Assembly: GCF_024166365.1 (NCBI RefSeq)
Contig: NC_064839.1
Coordinates: forward strand, 15,114,878-15,178,877
Origin: Elephas maximus indicus
Lineage: Eukaryota > Chordata > Mammalia > Proboscidea > Elephantidae
DNA length: 64,000 bases
Reading direction: 5' to 3'
This document shows, in pieces, positions 1-11,500 of this stretch (position 1 is the first letter of the stretch; each line of letters begins with the position of its first letter). The translations under genes were made by a program, and so were the position numbers. The notes under the pieces are model-generated. The model searched no databases. It had not been told where the DNA came from and saw nothing but the letters and a program-made list of their open reading frames with translations.

Positions 1-809
1 ACTTTGTTCTCGCCTTTTGAGTCAGTGGAAGGACTTGTGGAGTTTTCTGTTTGTTTTGGCCAACGGACTTTTGTTTCTAAGGCTCTTGATATCGGCCTGT
101 TTCCACTTTCCTGACAGTTGGTGCCTCTTTGGTCGTTATCCCAACATGAGAGACCACCCATTGAGATATTCCCAGTTCCCCACCACAGCCTCACTTCCCT
201 TGTTCCCTCTTCCTCAGTGCCCGGTCCATGAGGCAAGCCACTTCCGTCTCTGTCTGCTTTATATCCTCCTTCCCATGAGCCTTAAATCCTTCTCCCACTC
301 CAGGAAATAAGTCCAAGGAAATAATGTCTGACCTGCTCATAGCCCTATTCCCTTCTTTCACATTTTCAAGGCAGACCTCAACCCCCTGCCGCCCCCTTTC
401 TGCCCAAGTTCACCCCTTCAACTCTATTCCTATAACTGCCAGTTTTCCCCTGGGGTCCCTGCCTTGGCTGGCACCACTGACTGCCCTCTACAAGGAGCTG
501 ACTATCCTCCCCTCTGGTTCTCTTCTCCCCGTCTTCTTTCTTTTCTACTGGCTCCTTCTAGACCCCCAGCTGTGGCTTTCCCTCAGTGGATGATTAAGCC
601 ATTACCCTACGCCTTCTTTTATTGCGGAGTTTCGGCCAAAATATCCCCCAACTTTCCCCTGTGAACCCGCCAATCATCACCCTCATCTCTGATCCCACCT
701 CCCAACCCTACCCCAAACCCAAACATTTGATGTAAGCTTTTAAAAACCACCTTTCACAATTACAAACCATTGTGAATAATTCAGGAAGTCCGTAAATGTA
801 TAAAGGAGC
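1..809. other. unclassified sequence, presumed WDR88 intron
   Basis: The stretch is pyrimidine-rich on the + strand, with no recognised exon or repeat. The small open frames overlap in several phases and have no protein character. It is presumed to be the first intron of WDR88 because the first coding exons are not in view. Confidence 0.4.
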
Positions 810-1223
810 TGTATTAGTTTTCTAGGGCAGCTGAAACAAAGTACCACAAATTGGATGGCTTATAAGAACAGAAATTTATTGTCTCAGTGTTCTGCATGAG
901 TCTGAAATCAGGGTTTTGGCAGGGCCATGCTCTTTCTGTGCACTTAGGGGAAGGTCCTTCCTTGTCTCTTCTAGCTTCTCATTGCCCAGGCATTCCTTGG
1001 CTTATAGATGTATTTTCACATGGCACTTCCCTCTGTGTGTCTATTTGGATCTGTTGACCTCTTTTATAGGGAAACTACTCAGATTAGATCAGGACCCACT
1101 CTACTTTGGTGTGACTCCTGTTAGCTGATAACATCTTCAAAGGCCCTGTTTCTAAACAAGGTTTTTTTTTGGGGAATAGGACATCAGCGTATCTTTTTGG
1201 AGAAGACAATTCAATCCATAGTA
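810..1223 (-). mobile_element. MLT1-like solo LTR (ERVL-MaLR)
   Basis: The sequence read in + starts GTATTAGTTTTCTAGGGCAG and continues with the typical MaLR antisense text (ACCACAAATTGGATGGCTTA, AACAGAAATTTATT), ending AATTCAATCCATAGTA. Flanks GGAGC (805-809) and GAAGC (1224-1228) make a 5-bp target duplication with one change. No internal retroviral sequence. Confidence 0.8.
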
Positions 1224-1268
1224 GAAGCTTAAAAAAAAATCATTAAAAAATATTTTTTATTTGCTTTA

Positions 1269-1816
1269 CAAAAAGCTGGAAGCAACCAAGGTGTCCATCA
1301 ACGGATGAATGGGTAAATAAGCTGTGGTATATTCACACAGTGGAATACTACGCATCGATAAAGAACAGTGACGAATCTGTGAAACATTTCATAACATGGA
1401 GGAACCTGGAAGGCATTATGCTGAGCGAAATCAGTCAGAGGCAAAAGGACAAATATTGTATAAGACCACTATTATAAGAACTTGAGAAATAGTATAAACT
1501 GAGAAGAACACATACTTTTGTGGTTACGATGGGGGGAGGGAGGGAGGGAGGGAGAGAGTTTTTTACTGATGAATTAGTAGATAAGAACTGCTTTAGGTGA
1601 AGGGAAGGACAACACTCAATACGTGGAAGGTCAGCTCAATTGGACTGGACCAAAAGCAAAGAAGTTTCTGGGATAAAATGAATGCTTCAAAGGTCAGCGG
1701 AGCAAGGGCGGGGGTTTGGGGACCATGGTTTAAGGGGACTTCTAAGTCAATTGGCAAAATAATTCTATTATGAAAACGTTCTGCATCCCACTTTGAAATG
1801 TGGCGTCTGGGATCTT
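1269..1816 (+). mobile_element. L1 3' fragment (ORF2 end and part of 3' UTR)
   Basis: It begins AGCTGGAAGCAACCAAGG and GTCCATCAACGGATGAATGG, typical of the L1 ORF2 end, then runs into a 3' UTR with a (GGGA)n stretch at about 1531-1556. The same UTR reads in reverse at about 34735-35270. A perfect 24-bp direct repeat (1245-1268 and 1817-1840) flanks it. Confidence 0.85.
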
Positions 1817-1821
1817 AAAAA

Positions 1822-2402
1822 ATATTTTTTATTTGCTTTAAATGAAGGTTTACAGATACACATGTTTTGTGACATTTGTTGCCAACCCTGCAACGTGTGG
1901 ACACTCTCCCCTTCTCAACCTTGGTTCCCCATTTCCATTTGTCCAGCTTTCCTGCCCCACCCCCTACCCGCCGCCTTCTTATCCTTGCCCCTGGGCTCAT
2001 GTGCCATTTAGTCTCCTATACATGGTTGAGCTATGTATATTATTGTTTGTTTTATGGCCCTGTCTAATTTTTGGCTGAAGGGTGAACTTCAGGAGTGACC
2101 CCAGTACTGAGTTAAAAGGATGTCCAGGGGCCATACTCTCGGGGTTTCTCCAGCCTCTGTCAGACCAGCAAGCCTGGTCCTTTTTTGTGAGTTTGAGTTT
2201 TGTGCTACATTTTTCTCCACCTCTGTCCGGGACCCTCTATTGTGATCCCTGTCAGAGCAGTCGGTGGTAGTAGACGGGCACCATCTAGTTGTACTGGACT
2301 CAGTCTGGTGGAGGCTGTGGTAGTTGTGGTCCATTAGTCCTTTGGACTAATCTTTTCCTTGTGCCTTTGGTTTTCTTCATTCTCCCTTGCTCCAGATGGG
2401 AT
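1822..2402 (-). mobile_element. L1 3' UTR, reverse
   Basis: It matches the reverse L1 tails at 34035-34720 and 52438-53085: GATGAAGGTTTACAGA-type start, GGCTGAAGGGTGAACTTCAG, CCATCTAGTTGTACTGGAC and CTTCATTCTCCCTTGCTCCAG. The T-rich left end is the poly(A) side. The + strand L1 piece to its left inserted into this older tail. Confidence 0.75.
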
Positions 2403-2767
2403 GGGACCAGTGGAGAAAAAAATTCATTCTTAATCCCACTACTCCATCTCATTCTAATATATTGGCATATTTCTTTTCGGCCATCAAAAAAAAAAAAAGC
2501 TTTAGTAGTTTTTCTCATATTACAAAAGTAATATGATTTTATTACATAAAGGCATAAAAACACAAAGATGAAAAATAAAACGATCATTCAGCCACCCCAG
2601 GGCTAACTTCTATGAAAATGTCGATGTGTATTTTCCTTTTTCCTGCACACACACATACAGACACATTCATAAAATTGGGGCTATACAGAAATACTGTTTA
2701 TGTAACCATCATGAACTTAGGGTACCAATACTGTCACGCCTCCTTTATTTTTCCAATTATATTTTCT
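2403..2767. other. unclassified intronic sequence with A-run
   Basis: It contains an A-run at about 2487-2498 and a short (CA)n-like stretch near 2647-2665. No gene or confidently named repeat. Confidence 0.4.
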
Positions 2768-2915
2768 AGCCGTGGAGTCGATTCCGACTCATAGCGACCC
2801 TGTAGGACAGAGTAGAACTGCCCCATAGAGTTTCCAAGGAGCGCATGGTGGATTTGAACTGCTGACCTCTTGGTTAGCAGCCGTAGCACTTAACCACTAC
2901 GCCACCAGGGTTTCC
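2768..2915 (-). repeat. Afro SINE
   Basis: Reverse copy. The tail side GAGTCGATTCCGACTCATAG and the head side CTACGCCACCAGGGTTTCC are both present. On the minus strand the head has a tRNA-like A-box region (GGCGTAGTGGTTAAG). Confidence 0.9.
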
Positions 2916-3441
2916 TTATTTTTTAGAGCTCCCCCATTTATTCAAAGTGAAACCTGTATCCCCCCACTTAGACTGAGTCCACAGGGGTGGAGTCCTGCTT
3001 CCAAATGCCAAGCGCAGAAGGAGCCCTCTTACCTGAACATGGTCACTGTTCCTTCTCTTGGCCATGTGGTGTCACTATTGAGTACTGAACCTGCATAGCT
3101 CCATGGACAAGGATCCACTCTAATGCTGCCATTGGCTGTCTCCGGGCCCAGTGCAGGCTGTAGTGGGCCTGATCCCAGGCCCCAAGAAGGCTGTTTTCTT
3201 AGTTTGCAATCACATATTTTTCCCTAGAGTGATACACCAGCCAGGGAGGTTGGTTCCCTTAGGCTCTTGAGCTCTGGCCATCAGTCTAGGTGTCATCTAC
3301 CCCTGGTGAGTTCCTCTAAGAGATCCTTCCTACCAGCGGGCTTTGATTAGGGCCTGGGGGTATATCCAGACATGACTTCATTGTTTCAAGTATTAGAGAG
3401 CAGGGCTTGAGATCTGAGTCTGTGCAGAGAATTCACATAGC
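2916..3441. other. unclassified intronic sequence
   Basis: Single-copy-looking sequence of mixed composition between a SINE and a solo LTR. Nothing recognisable. Confidence 0.4.
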
Positions 3442-3446
3442 AGGCT

Positions 3447-3964
3447 TGTCAAGGATTGAATTGTGTCCTCCAAAAACATATGTCAACTTAGTTTGGCCAT
3501 GATTCCCAGTATTGTGTGGTTGTCCTCCACTTTGTGATTTTAATTTTATGTTAAAGAGGATTAGGGTGGGATTATAACACCCTTACTAAGTTACATCCCT
3601 GATCCAATGTAAAGGGAGCTTCCCTGGGGTGTGGCTTGCATTACCTTTTATCTTAGAAAAGATAAAAGGGAAGCAAGCAGAGAGTGGGGACCTCATACCA
3701 CCAAGAAAGGAGCACTGGGAGCAGAGTGCATCCTTTGGACCCGTAGCTCCTGCGTGAAGAAGCTCCTAGTCCTGGGGGAGACTGACAAGAAGGACCTTCC
3801 TCCAGAGATAATAGGAAGAGAAAGCCTTCCCCTGGAGCTGACACCCTGAATTTGGACTTCTAGCCTACCATCCTGTGAGAAAATAAATTTCTCTTCGTTA
3901 AAGCCGTCCACTTGTGGTATTTCTGCTTATGTTTCTGTTATAGAAGCACTAGGTGACTAAGATA
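3447..3964 (+). mobile_element. MaLR-like solo LTR, family member 1
   Basis: It starts TGTCAAGGATTGAATTGTG and ends GGTGACTAAGATA, with an AATAAA poly(A) signal near its 3' end (GAAAATAAATTTCTC). Exact 5-bp duplications AGGCT lie at 3442-3446 and 3965-3969, which fixes both borders. Related copies are at 41209-41816 and 61334-61845. Confidence 0.85.
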
Positions 3965-3969
3965 AGGCT

Positions 3970-4485
3970 TGAGACAGCTATCCTTAGAAAGCTTGGCCCC
4001 TGACTGACATCCGGGAAATTGACTGATAAACAGTTCTCACAGTGATATGAGACTTTCCCTAAATGGTAGAGGTGGCTCACTGTGCCTAGACCATGTGTGC
4101 AAGTGATGTGACTGACGCTGAGCACCTCTTTCCTCCTGAGGGTTAGAATTTTGGTATATGCTGAGAGTGCCTATGTGACCAATAAAAACCCTGGACTTCT
4201 AGGCTCAGGCATGCTTCCCTGGTAGACAACACTTCCCATGTGGTCTTACAAGTCACTGCTGAAGGAATTAAATGTGTCCCGTGGAACTCCACTGGGAGAA
4301 GATCCTTGGAAGCTTATTCCTGGTTTCCTCCAGGCTTTGCTTCATGCACTTTTTACCTTTACTAATTTTGCTTTCGCTATAATAAATTTACTGTATACTG
4401 AGTTCTGTGAGTCCTTCTGGCTTATCACTGAACCTGGGGGTAGTCTTGGCAACCTTTGACCTCGACACAGAGTCGTTTCCCTCAC
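3970..4485 (+). mobile_element. probable solo LTR of an older retrovirus-like element
   Basis: The text ACCAATAAAAACCCTGGAC, CTCCACTGGGAGAAGATCC, TATAATAAATTTACTG and CTGAACCTGGGGGTAGTC follows a common mammalian LTR layout (U3, signal, U5). I cannot name the family and the left border is uncertain. It abuts the MaLR-like LTR. Confidence 0.55.
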
Positions 4486-4745
4486 AGAAGGACTTGGAAT
4501 CCTAATGCAAAGTGGTCTCTGCATATCAGGGGGTGTTGTCACAGGCCTACCCTTGTCTAGAGCCAGCAAGCACCCCAGCCTTCCACTGTATTTTTACATA
4601 ACAGTGCAAGACCTTTCTAGTAATTCTTTCTCTTACAAAAAAGGAGGGCTTTCCACTTTGTCTGCATACCCTGAAAACCTGCTGGCACATTTCTTACTAA
4701 AAAAGATTTCATCTTTGCCACAACAGGCACCCTTTTGCACTGGTG

Positions 4746-4953
4746 ACCAAACCAGTTGCCATTAGTTGATTCCAACTCACGGTGACCCAATGTGTGTCAG
4801 AGTAGAACCGTGCTCCATAGGGTTTTCAATGGCTGATTTTTCAGAAGCAGATCACCAGGCTGTTCTTCTGAGGCACCTCTGGGTGGACTCAAACTGCCAA
4901 ACCTTTGGTTAGCAGCTGAACATGTTAACCATTGGCATCACCCAGTGACTCCT
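4746..4953 (-). repeat. Afro SINE, long-core subfamily
   Basis: It carries TTGATTCCAACTCACGGTG at the tail side and the long core TTTTCAATGGCTGATTTTTC, CACCTCTGGGTGGACTC, ending CACCCAGTGACTCCT. Sister copies are at 20728, 33745, 51858 and 59955. Confidence 0.85.
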
Positions 4954-4954
4954 C

Positions 4955-5215
4955 TTGCATTAGAACAGGCTTTGTTCTCAACACATTCTGTAGTTATTGA
5001 CCATCAGCATGATTTTTACCAGTTGCCGGTCCCCGCTGTTAGATATGCTGTAATTCGTTTCAACCATTCCCCTTTAAATGGGCACTTAGATTGTTGCCAG
5101 TGTTTTTGCCATTACCAATAATGGGAGATGAACATTTTTATGCATAAATCTTTGATTGCAATTCCATTTCCTCAGGAGAGACCCCTTGGGGTAGAACTGC
5201 AGGGCCAAACATATT
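4955..5215 (-). mobile_element. old L1-like fragment
   Basis: Reverse text such as CCCCTTTAAATGGGCACTTAG and TGCATAAATCTTTGATTGC, followed by GGGGTAGAACTGCAGGGCC, resembles the 3' region of old L1 elements. Divergent; borders approximate. Confidence 0.45.
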
Positions 5216-5502
5216 GCTAGATTCTGAAAAGCCTTTTTGGTTTGCAGCCCTGCACCCAAAGTGGCCAGTTTGCACGTGGTGGCTGTGGAATTATGGAGGA
5301 GTTTTCCATGGACGGTGAGGGTATCCTTCCTGCTCTTGATGAGAGATGTTGGAAGGTCCTTTTGTCCTTTTGAGCTGAGTGGGAGTCACAGGCCTTGGAG
5401 CTCTCATACTTTGCTGCTGTAGACAAGCTAAGAGCCGATGTTAACACAGTTCACAACGTCAGCAAACGCCACAGTGACCTCTGTCTCTCTCATTTATTTG
5501 AG

Positions 5503-5591
5503 GATGCTGTTGATGGAGTTGTCATTCGGAATTTTGAGCCTGGGCCCAGAGCTCCTGTTTTAGAGTGCAGCATCACGGCTGACAGCAAAAG
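5503..5591 (+). CDS. WDR88: WDR88 coding exon (first one visible)
   Basis: The exon has 29 codons plus two bases and contains [15 protein letters not shown], part of an early WD40 blade. The acceptor is a pyrimidine-rich run ending in TTTGAG, and the donor is AAAAG|GTGACC. The frame happens to stay open upstream to 5395, but that part is unlike a WD repeat and is taken as intron. The incoming phase is inferred as 0 because the upstream exon is not in view. Confidence 0.85.
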
Positions 5592-8500
5592 GTGACCTTT
5601 CCCTTGGTTTACACAGGTCAGGAAATGTGAGTTAGGAGGTGGGCCAGAGCCCAGGCATACCCGTGACAGGCTTTTTTTTTTTTTTTTTAAGCAAACAGGC
5701 AACCACACTCCCATCTATTTTTTTTTTTTTTGCTGTGAGAATTAAGTAGGTGTGCTAACACTTTTTTAAAGTGTTAAAAAAGATGAATTTTTTTTGTGTG
5801 TGTGTGGTGAATATATAAAGCCAGTCTGAATTTTCTTCATGAAGTCCTTTTCTGTAGTCAGGCATATGACTGTTGTAGCGGGAAGGGGCCTTAGCGATTT
5901 AGTCCAGACCCTCAGGTCACAGAGGGCAAACAAAGGCCCAGGGACCCAGAGCCTTGCCTGAGTCTGTCATCTGGGGAGAGTCAGGGCTGGGAAGCAGAGG
6001 CACACAGAGTAGGGCCTACGGGATGCGTTTGCTTAAATCCGTTCACACAGATGTGAGATCAGCCTGTAAAAGACAAAAGCATTTCCTTTAAAAGGGTTTG
6101 CTTTTACCCTGAGCAGCAGGGAAAACTGCTATGGGAGTTTGTTCCATGGACATTTGTCTTACTTAGAGGACAAACGTTACCACAGAAACATGCAATACAA
6201 GAAGACAAAGGTACCTGTATATTATTTTACTAAATGTACCAAAAAATGTCTCAGAATGAAATGAGCTGTCTATGAAACCTTTTCCTGTAAAAAGACAGGT
6301 GAGCAGAGAGGGAAGTGCTTGAGCCTTGTGAGTTGTAGGTGTCCCCTTAGAAGGAGACAGTAAATTACAGAACAGAAGAAATTTAAAAACCTTAAATTAA
6401 AAACAAAAAAAAATCTAAGTGCCTGAAGGATTAAGGAAGGTAACTGTGCTATAGTGCCTTTGGTGTTGGGTTATCTCTCTTTCAATGAGTTCTAAGCTTA
6501 GATTTCTTAAGCAAATACATTGTCGGGGCCACAGCTCTGCCGTGGCCATCTCTTCTGTCCGTGTCACATAGCTCCATCCAGTGTCCCAGGGGCTTTACAG
6601 AAGTCAGAGGTCTGGTGAAGCCTCTGGAGAGTGGAAACGACATGTGTAGCTGTCTTTTAGCCAGACCCATCTGTCCCCACCTCGTGGAGCCACATTGCTT
6701 TGGGTTCCAAGGCTCTGTCTTCATGGGGAGGGGGTTTCTTGGTGGCAGGAACCATGTAGGTGGGCAGGTGGGCATTGTGAAAATGGGCCTACACTCTTCC
6801 TTCAGGAGTGAAGATTATAGTCATCTTATAATCAATACTAGGCCATTTAAAAATATTTCCATAAAATACATTTTCCAGAGCATCTTTTGAAAGATTAGGG
6901 TATTACTTGTAGTCTTGATTTTAAATTATAAAACATTTCTACGAAGTCCTCATGGAAACGGCAGGCATAGTTGTTTCTGTTATTAAGAGCCTTACGTGTG
7001 CATTTTATTTCCAGAATTATTGCAGCATCCTACGACAAAACAGTCAGGGCTTGGGACCTGGAGACAGGGAAGCTGCTGGTATGTATGTCCCGCACTGGTC
7101 GGCAGGGGGCGCTGACAGCCCTGGGCTGGGCGTGGGGTGAGGGAGATGACAAAAGCCCGAGTTTTTGAGGAAAGGAGCATTTTCTCAGGAATCCACGACA
7201 TTGATGTGAACAGCACCCTACAGTAGCCCGTGCTTGCAAAGTTTGCAGTTTAGGAAGATGCTGACAATAGAGGCGGGAATTGGGGAAGGAAAGCGTTTTG
7301 GAACAGGCAGAACGTGGACTGAATTGGGTTTGGATGCACAAAAAGCAGGAGGGGCATTCTGGACTGGGGCAACTGCACAGGAATAGGGACTCTCCCCTAT
7401 CTAATCAAAAATGTTTGATTAGGCGGGGACTGGGGCGTAGGCCAATAGACAAAGACAGGTGGCCAAAGAGCAAGGCCTCTGGGCTTTCCCAGCCTGTCTT
7501 CTCTCCATCCTGGAGGGACCACAGTTTATCTAACCAAAGGGTCAGCGAACTGGAATCACCGGGATTTCGCCCTCTCCTCCGCACACGCGCGGGCATCCCC
7601 GCCCAGCTCGTGTACCTCCTCTGGGTCTCCCTCTCCATCCCTGTGCCCTGCACTCAACAGCTCCTTAGCGCTCCCCCCCTCCGCCCCCACTTCTTTTCTC
7701 TCCTTAAAACGCAACCTTTTTTCCTAGTTCAAAGGTCATTTATATTCATTGTAAATTTTTTTTTAGAAAGGCAGAATAAGACAATTACGAAAAATTAAAA
7801 ACGAAAGATTATTGTAAACATCATGGGGTCTTTTCCTATAGACATGTTTACATACGAATACACACCTATATGTTTTGTTAACAAAAATAGTGTCACCATA
7901 CACCTACTTTTTGGACCCCGATTTTTTTCCCCCCACTTAATAAAAATCGTGAGTAAGTATACATCTGCCTTAATGGATCCACGGGATTCCTCCTTAGAGA
8001 CAGGCCATACCATATTTCACCATTCCCTGTTACAGGCATTGAGACTTTTCACTTTTCTCTGTTATTGACAATGCTTTGGTGAGGAAAGTTTGCACGTATT
8101 TTTAATACATATGCTTCAATTTTAAAAGGATGTATAGCCAGCTTTTATTATTAATTTAAACAATATATAGAAATTAAATTGCCCAGTAGCCTTCCAGAAA
8201 GCAGGGCCAATTTATACCCCAGGCACTCATGAGAGCTCACCATCTCTCACCCTCATGTGCTGAATGTCATGACTTTTAATATTTTAGCCAAATTCGGGGC
8301 TGAAAAATAAGGCTTACATTGATTATTCCTGACTTGGAGCACTTTCCCAAAAGTTTATTTCTTCTTTTGTAAATTTTCTGCTCTTGTCTCTCACCAGTTT
8401 TTCCATTTGGGATGTTTTTCTTTTTCTTCTTTAAAAGTACTCTTATTTATTTTTATTACACAAGCAATCTATGCCATTTGCCAACTATATGGCCGAATTA

Positions 8501-11500
8501 GTTTAACTACTGCTGCCTGACAAATTATTCCAACATAGGCAGTTTAAAACAACAGACATTTATTATTTCATATAGTTTCTGTTGGTCAGAAATATGGGGG
8601 CAGGAAGTTCTGGCTTGAGTCTCTCATGAGGTCGTAGTCAAGATGGTGGCCAGGGCTGTATCCATCTGAAAGTTTGACTAGGGTCCCCTTCCAAGGTGAT
8701 TCGCTCCCATGGCTGTTGGCAGGAGGCTTCAGTTCCTCTCCATGTGGGTCTCTCTAAAGGGCTGCCTGGGTAGTCTCAGGACTTGGTCTTTAACTTCTCC
8801 CAGAGCAAGCGATCCAAGAGAGAGCAAGGAGGAAGACATGGTGCCTGTTATAACCTGGTCACAAACTGTCACGTCTACCATATTGTTTTGTTTTTTTAGT
8901 TTTATTGTGGCAAAAATATATACTGTATAACAAAAATTTTTCCCCTTAACCACATAAAACATAGACAGTTTACAGTTTTTAAGTGTACAATTCAGTGACG
9001 TTAATTACATTCATCATGTTGTATAACCGTCACCACTATACATTTCCAAAAGTTTTTCATTACCCCAAACAGAAACTCATTATACCTTAAGCTATAACTC
9101 CCCATTCTCCCGTCCCCTAACCCCTGATAATCACTAATAAACCTTCGTTTCTATACATTTACCTTTTCTAGATATTTCATTTAAGTGGGATTATACAATA
9201 TTTGTTCCTTTGTCTGCCATATTTTACTCATTAGAAGTGAGTCTCTATAAGTCCAGCCCACATTTAAGGCTCTGGAGATGAGACTCCACCTCATTCAGGG
9301 AGGATGGTTGAAGAATTTGTGGGCTTATTTTAAAACTGTCACAATGGTTTTTTTCACAATGGTAATACTGTCATTTATAATATTGTGAGAGGTCCCACTT
9401 TCCTATGTTGTTCAGTGATTATTGTCCCCTTTTTGTGGTTTGGTTCCACCCTCCCCCAGGAGACTGTGAGCTGCCCAAAGAACTGGGACTGTAGTGTCTT
9501 ATCCTTGATGCCAGGCAGAGGGCCGACATTCAATAAACTCCTGTTTATCCAAACTGAACAGGATAAACCGGGTCTTTACTGGATCCTTGCCACCAGTTCC
9601 GCTATGTGCTCTCTCTGTCCCTGTATATTGTCCCGGACGTAGCCTTGGTGTGGTCTCCCTCACAGGAGTCAAGAGTCAAGAGAGAACATTTTAATTATTA
9701 ATTAAAAGAAATTAGTTAAAATTAAGCTTAAAAATCCAGTTTCTATATGTGCTCCATGGCCACATGTGACTAGTGGCTACCATATTGGTTAGTGCGTGTA
9801 TAGAATATTTTTATCATCACAGAAAGTTCTGTTGGTTTAGAATGAAAACAACCTTTTGATTGTTGGCTAATTTCAGTGGAAGATCAAGCACGATAACTTC
9901 ATAGTCTCCTGTAAGCTTTCTCCTGATGGTAAATACGTGGTCTCTGCCTTGGATGTAGATTTTGGAATCTGTATAATGGATGCGGTAAACGCCACTACAG
10001 TGTCACATGTCAAAGGTGAGGCTGCACAGACTGTCTGCTCGGTTCCCTTAGCCGCGGTCACAGCCACTTGGCATTTGACTGATGACTTTTGATTGCTCTA
10101 TTTGATGAAACTGTAATTGTATGAACCACATCGTTAAGGTTGGGACACTGATTGATAAAAGAACAGACCATTTTTCCAAGATAGATTATCGTGAGTTTCT
10201 ATTCAGTCTCCTGCTTGTAATGAATGGAACAGTGCTCCTTTCCAACCTCATACGGCCATTTAAAGCCTAATCTTTTAATGAGTGGAGGCTCATCCTTCTT
10301 CACACTTTTGCCTGTACTTTTAAGGGTAAATGTACTGTCGTTATGCAAGATGTTACCATCGGGAGACACTGGGTGAGGGGTGTGTGGGATCTCTCTGTAC
10401 TATTCCTTACAGCTGCATGTGAATCCACAATGATCTCAAAATAAAAAGTTAAAAAAAAATCATTGTAAAAAAAATTAGGTAAACGTGGGAAGTAAAAAGT
10501 GAGAGCTTCTGTCCCTGCCTGTCTATCCCCAGAAGTACCTATTATTAACAACATGTTGCCGGGCAGCTTTCTTGAACTCGCTGTGTGTGTATGTGCATGT
10601 GTGTGTGTTTGCGCACACACCTACTATTTCCCACATGTCTTTTTGTTTGTTTTTTACCAACTAAAGCCATGATGGAAACCCTGGTAGCGTAGTGGTTAAG
10701 TGCTACAGCTGCTAACAAAAAGGTCGGCAGTTCAAATCCACCAGGCGCTCCTTGGCAACTCTATGAGGCAGCTCTACTCTGACCTATAGGGTCACTATGA
10801 GTCGGAATCGACTTGATGGCAACAGGTTTTTGGCTTAGAGCCATGATGTGTGTACTGCCCCACAGCGTGCATTTTCCACTTACCCTATGGTCACCCTCAT
10901 GCACACACTCCAAGTTTCAGCTGCACACCACACCTCTACCTGCTCCGTCCCACCTCCAGGCCTTCGCATATGCTGCTCTTTCTGCAGGCAGCACTCTTTT
11001 TTTCCCGCCTCTCTTGCTAACTTTTAGGTCCTTTCCTTGACCTCTCAAGAATGAACGAGGCTCCTGCTGGCTGGGAGCCGTGATGTACCGTGCAGTCTTC
11101 GCGAGTTGTTGCCTGCCCAAGCGTGTCTCCCCATCAGGCTGGGAGCTCTGCAGGGTAGGGAGCAGGCCTGCCAGGTTCATTGTTCAAAGGTTGGCATGTA
11201 GTAGGCACCCAGGAAATGTTCGTGCAAGTGAATAGTTCCGTATGGGCATCAAGGTCATGTTTCTGTACTGTGGTTGCTGACGGGGGGTATAGTGAACATT
11301 CCAGGCCATGTGAAGCATGTGCCACCAGATGTGCAACCTGGTGCCTTTGCACAATAATGAGTTCTTCTCCCTGTATCTCAGATCTTCACAAAAGGTCGGT
11401 GACAGCATGCTGCTTTGACCATGACAGCCAGAAGGTGGCTTCCGTCTCATCGGACAGGACCATCAAGATCTGGGATGTTATGTCCCAGGCCACGCTGCTC

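Noticed and set aside
1245-2402. Twin-priming (5' inversion) explanation for the opposed L1 pieces
   Set aside because: The poly(A) side of the reverse piece lies in the middle of the structure and a 24-bp duplication flanks the forward piece, so a second insertion fits better.
7280-7798. 172-codon + strand frame after a WDR88 exon
   Set aside because: It ends in a lysine- and asparagine-rich run from poly(A)-like DNA and has no recognisable domain.
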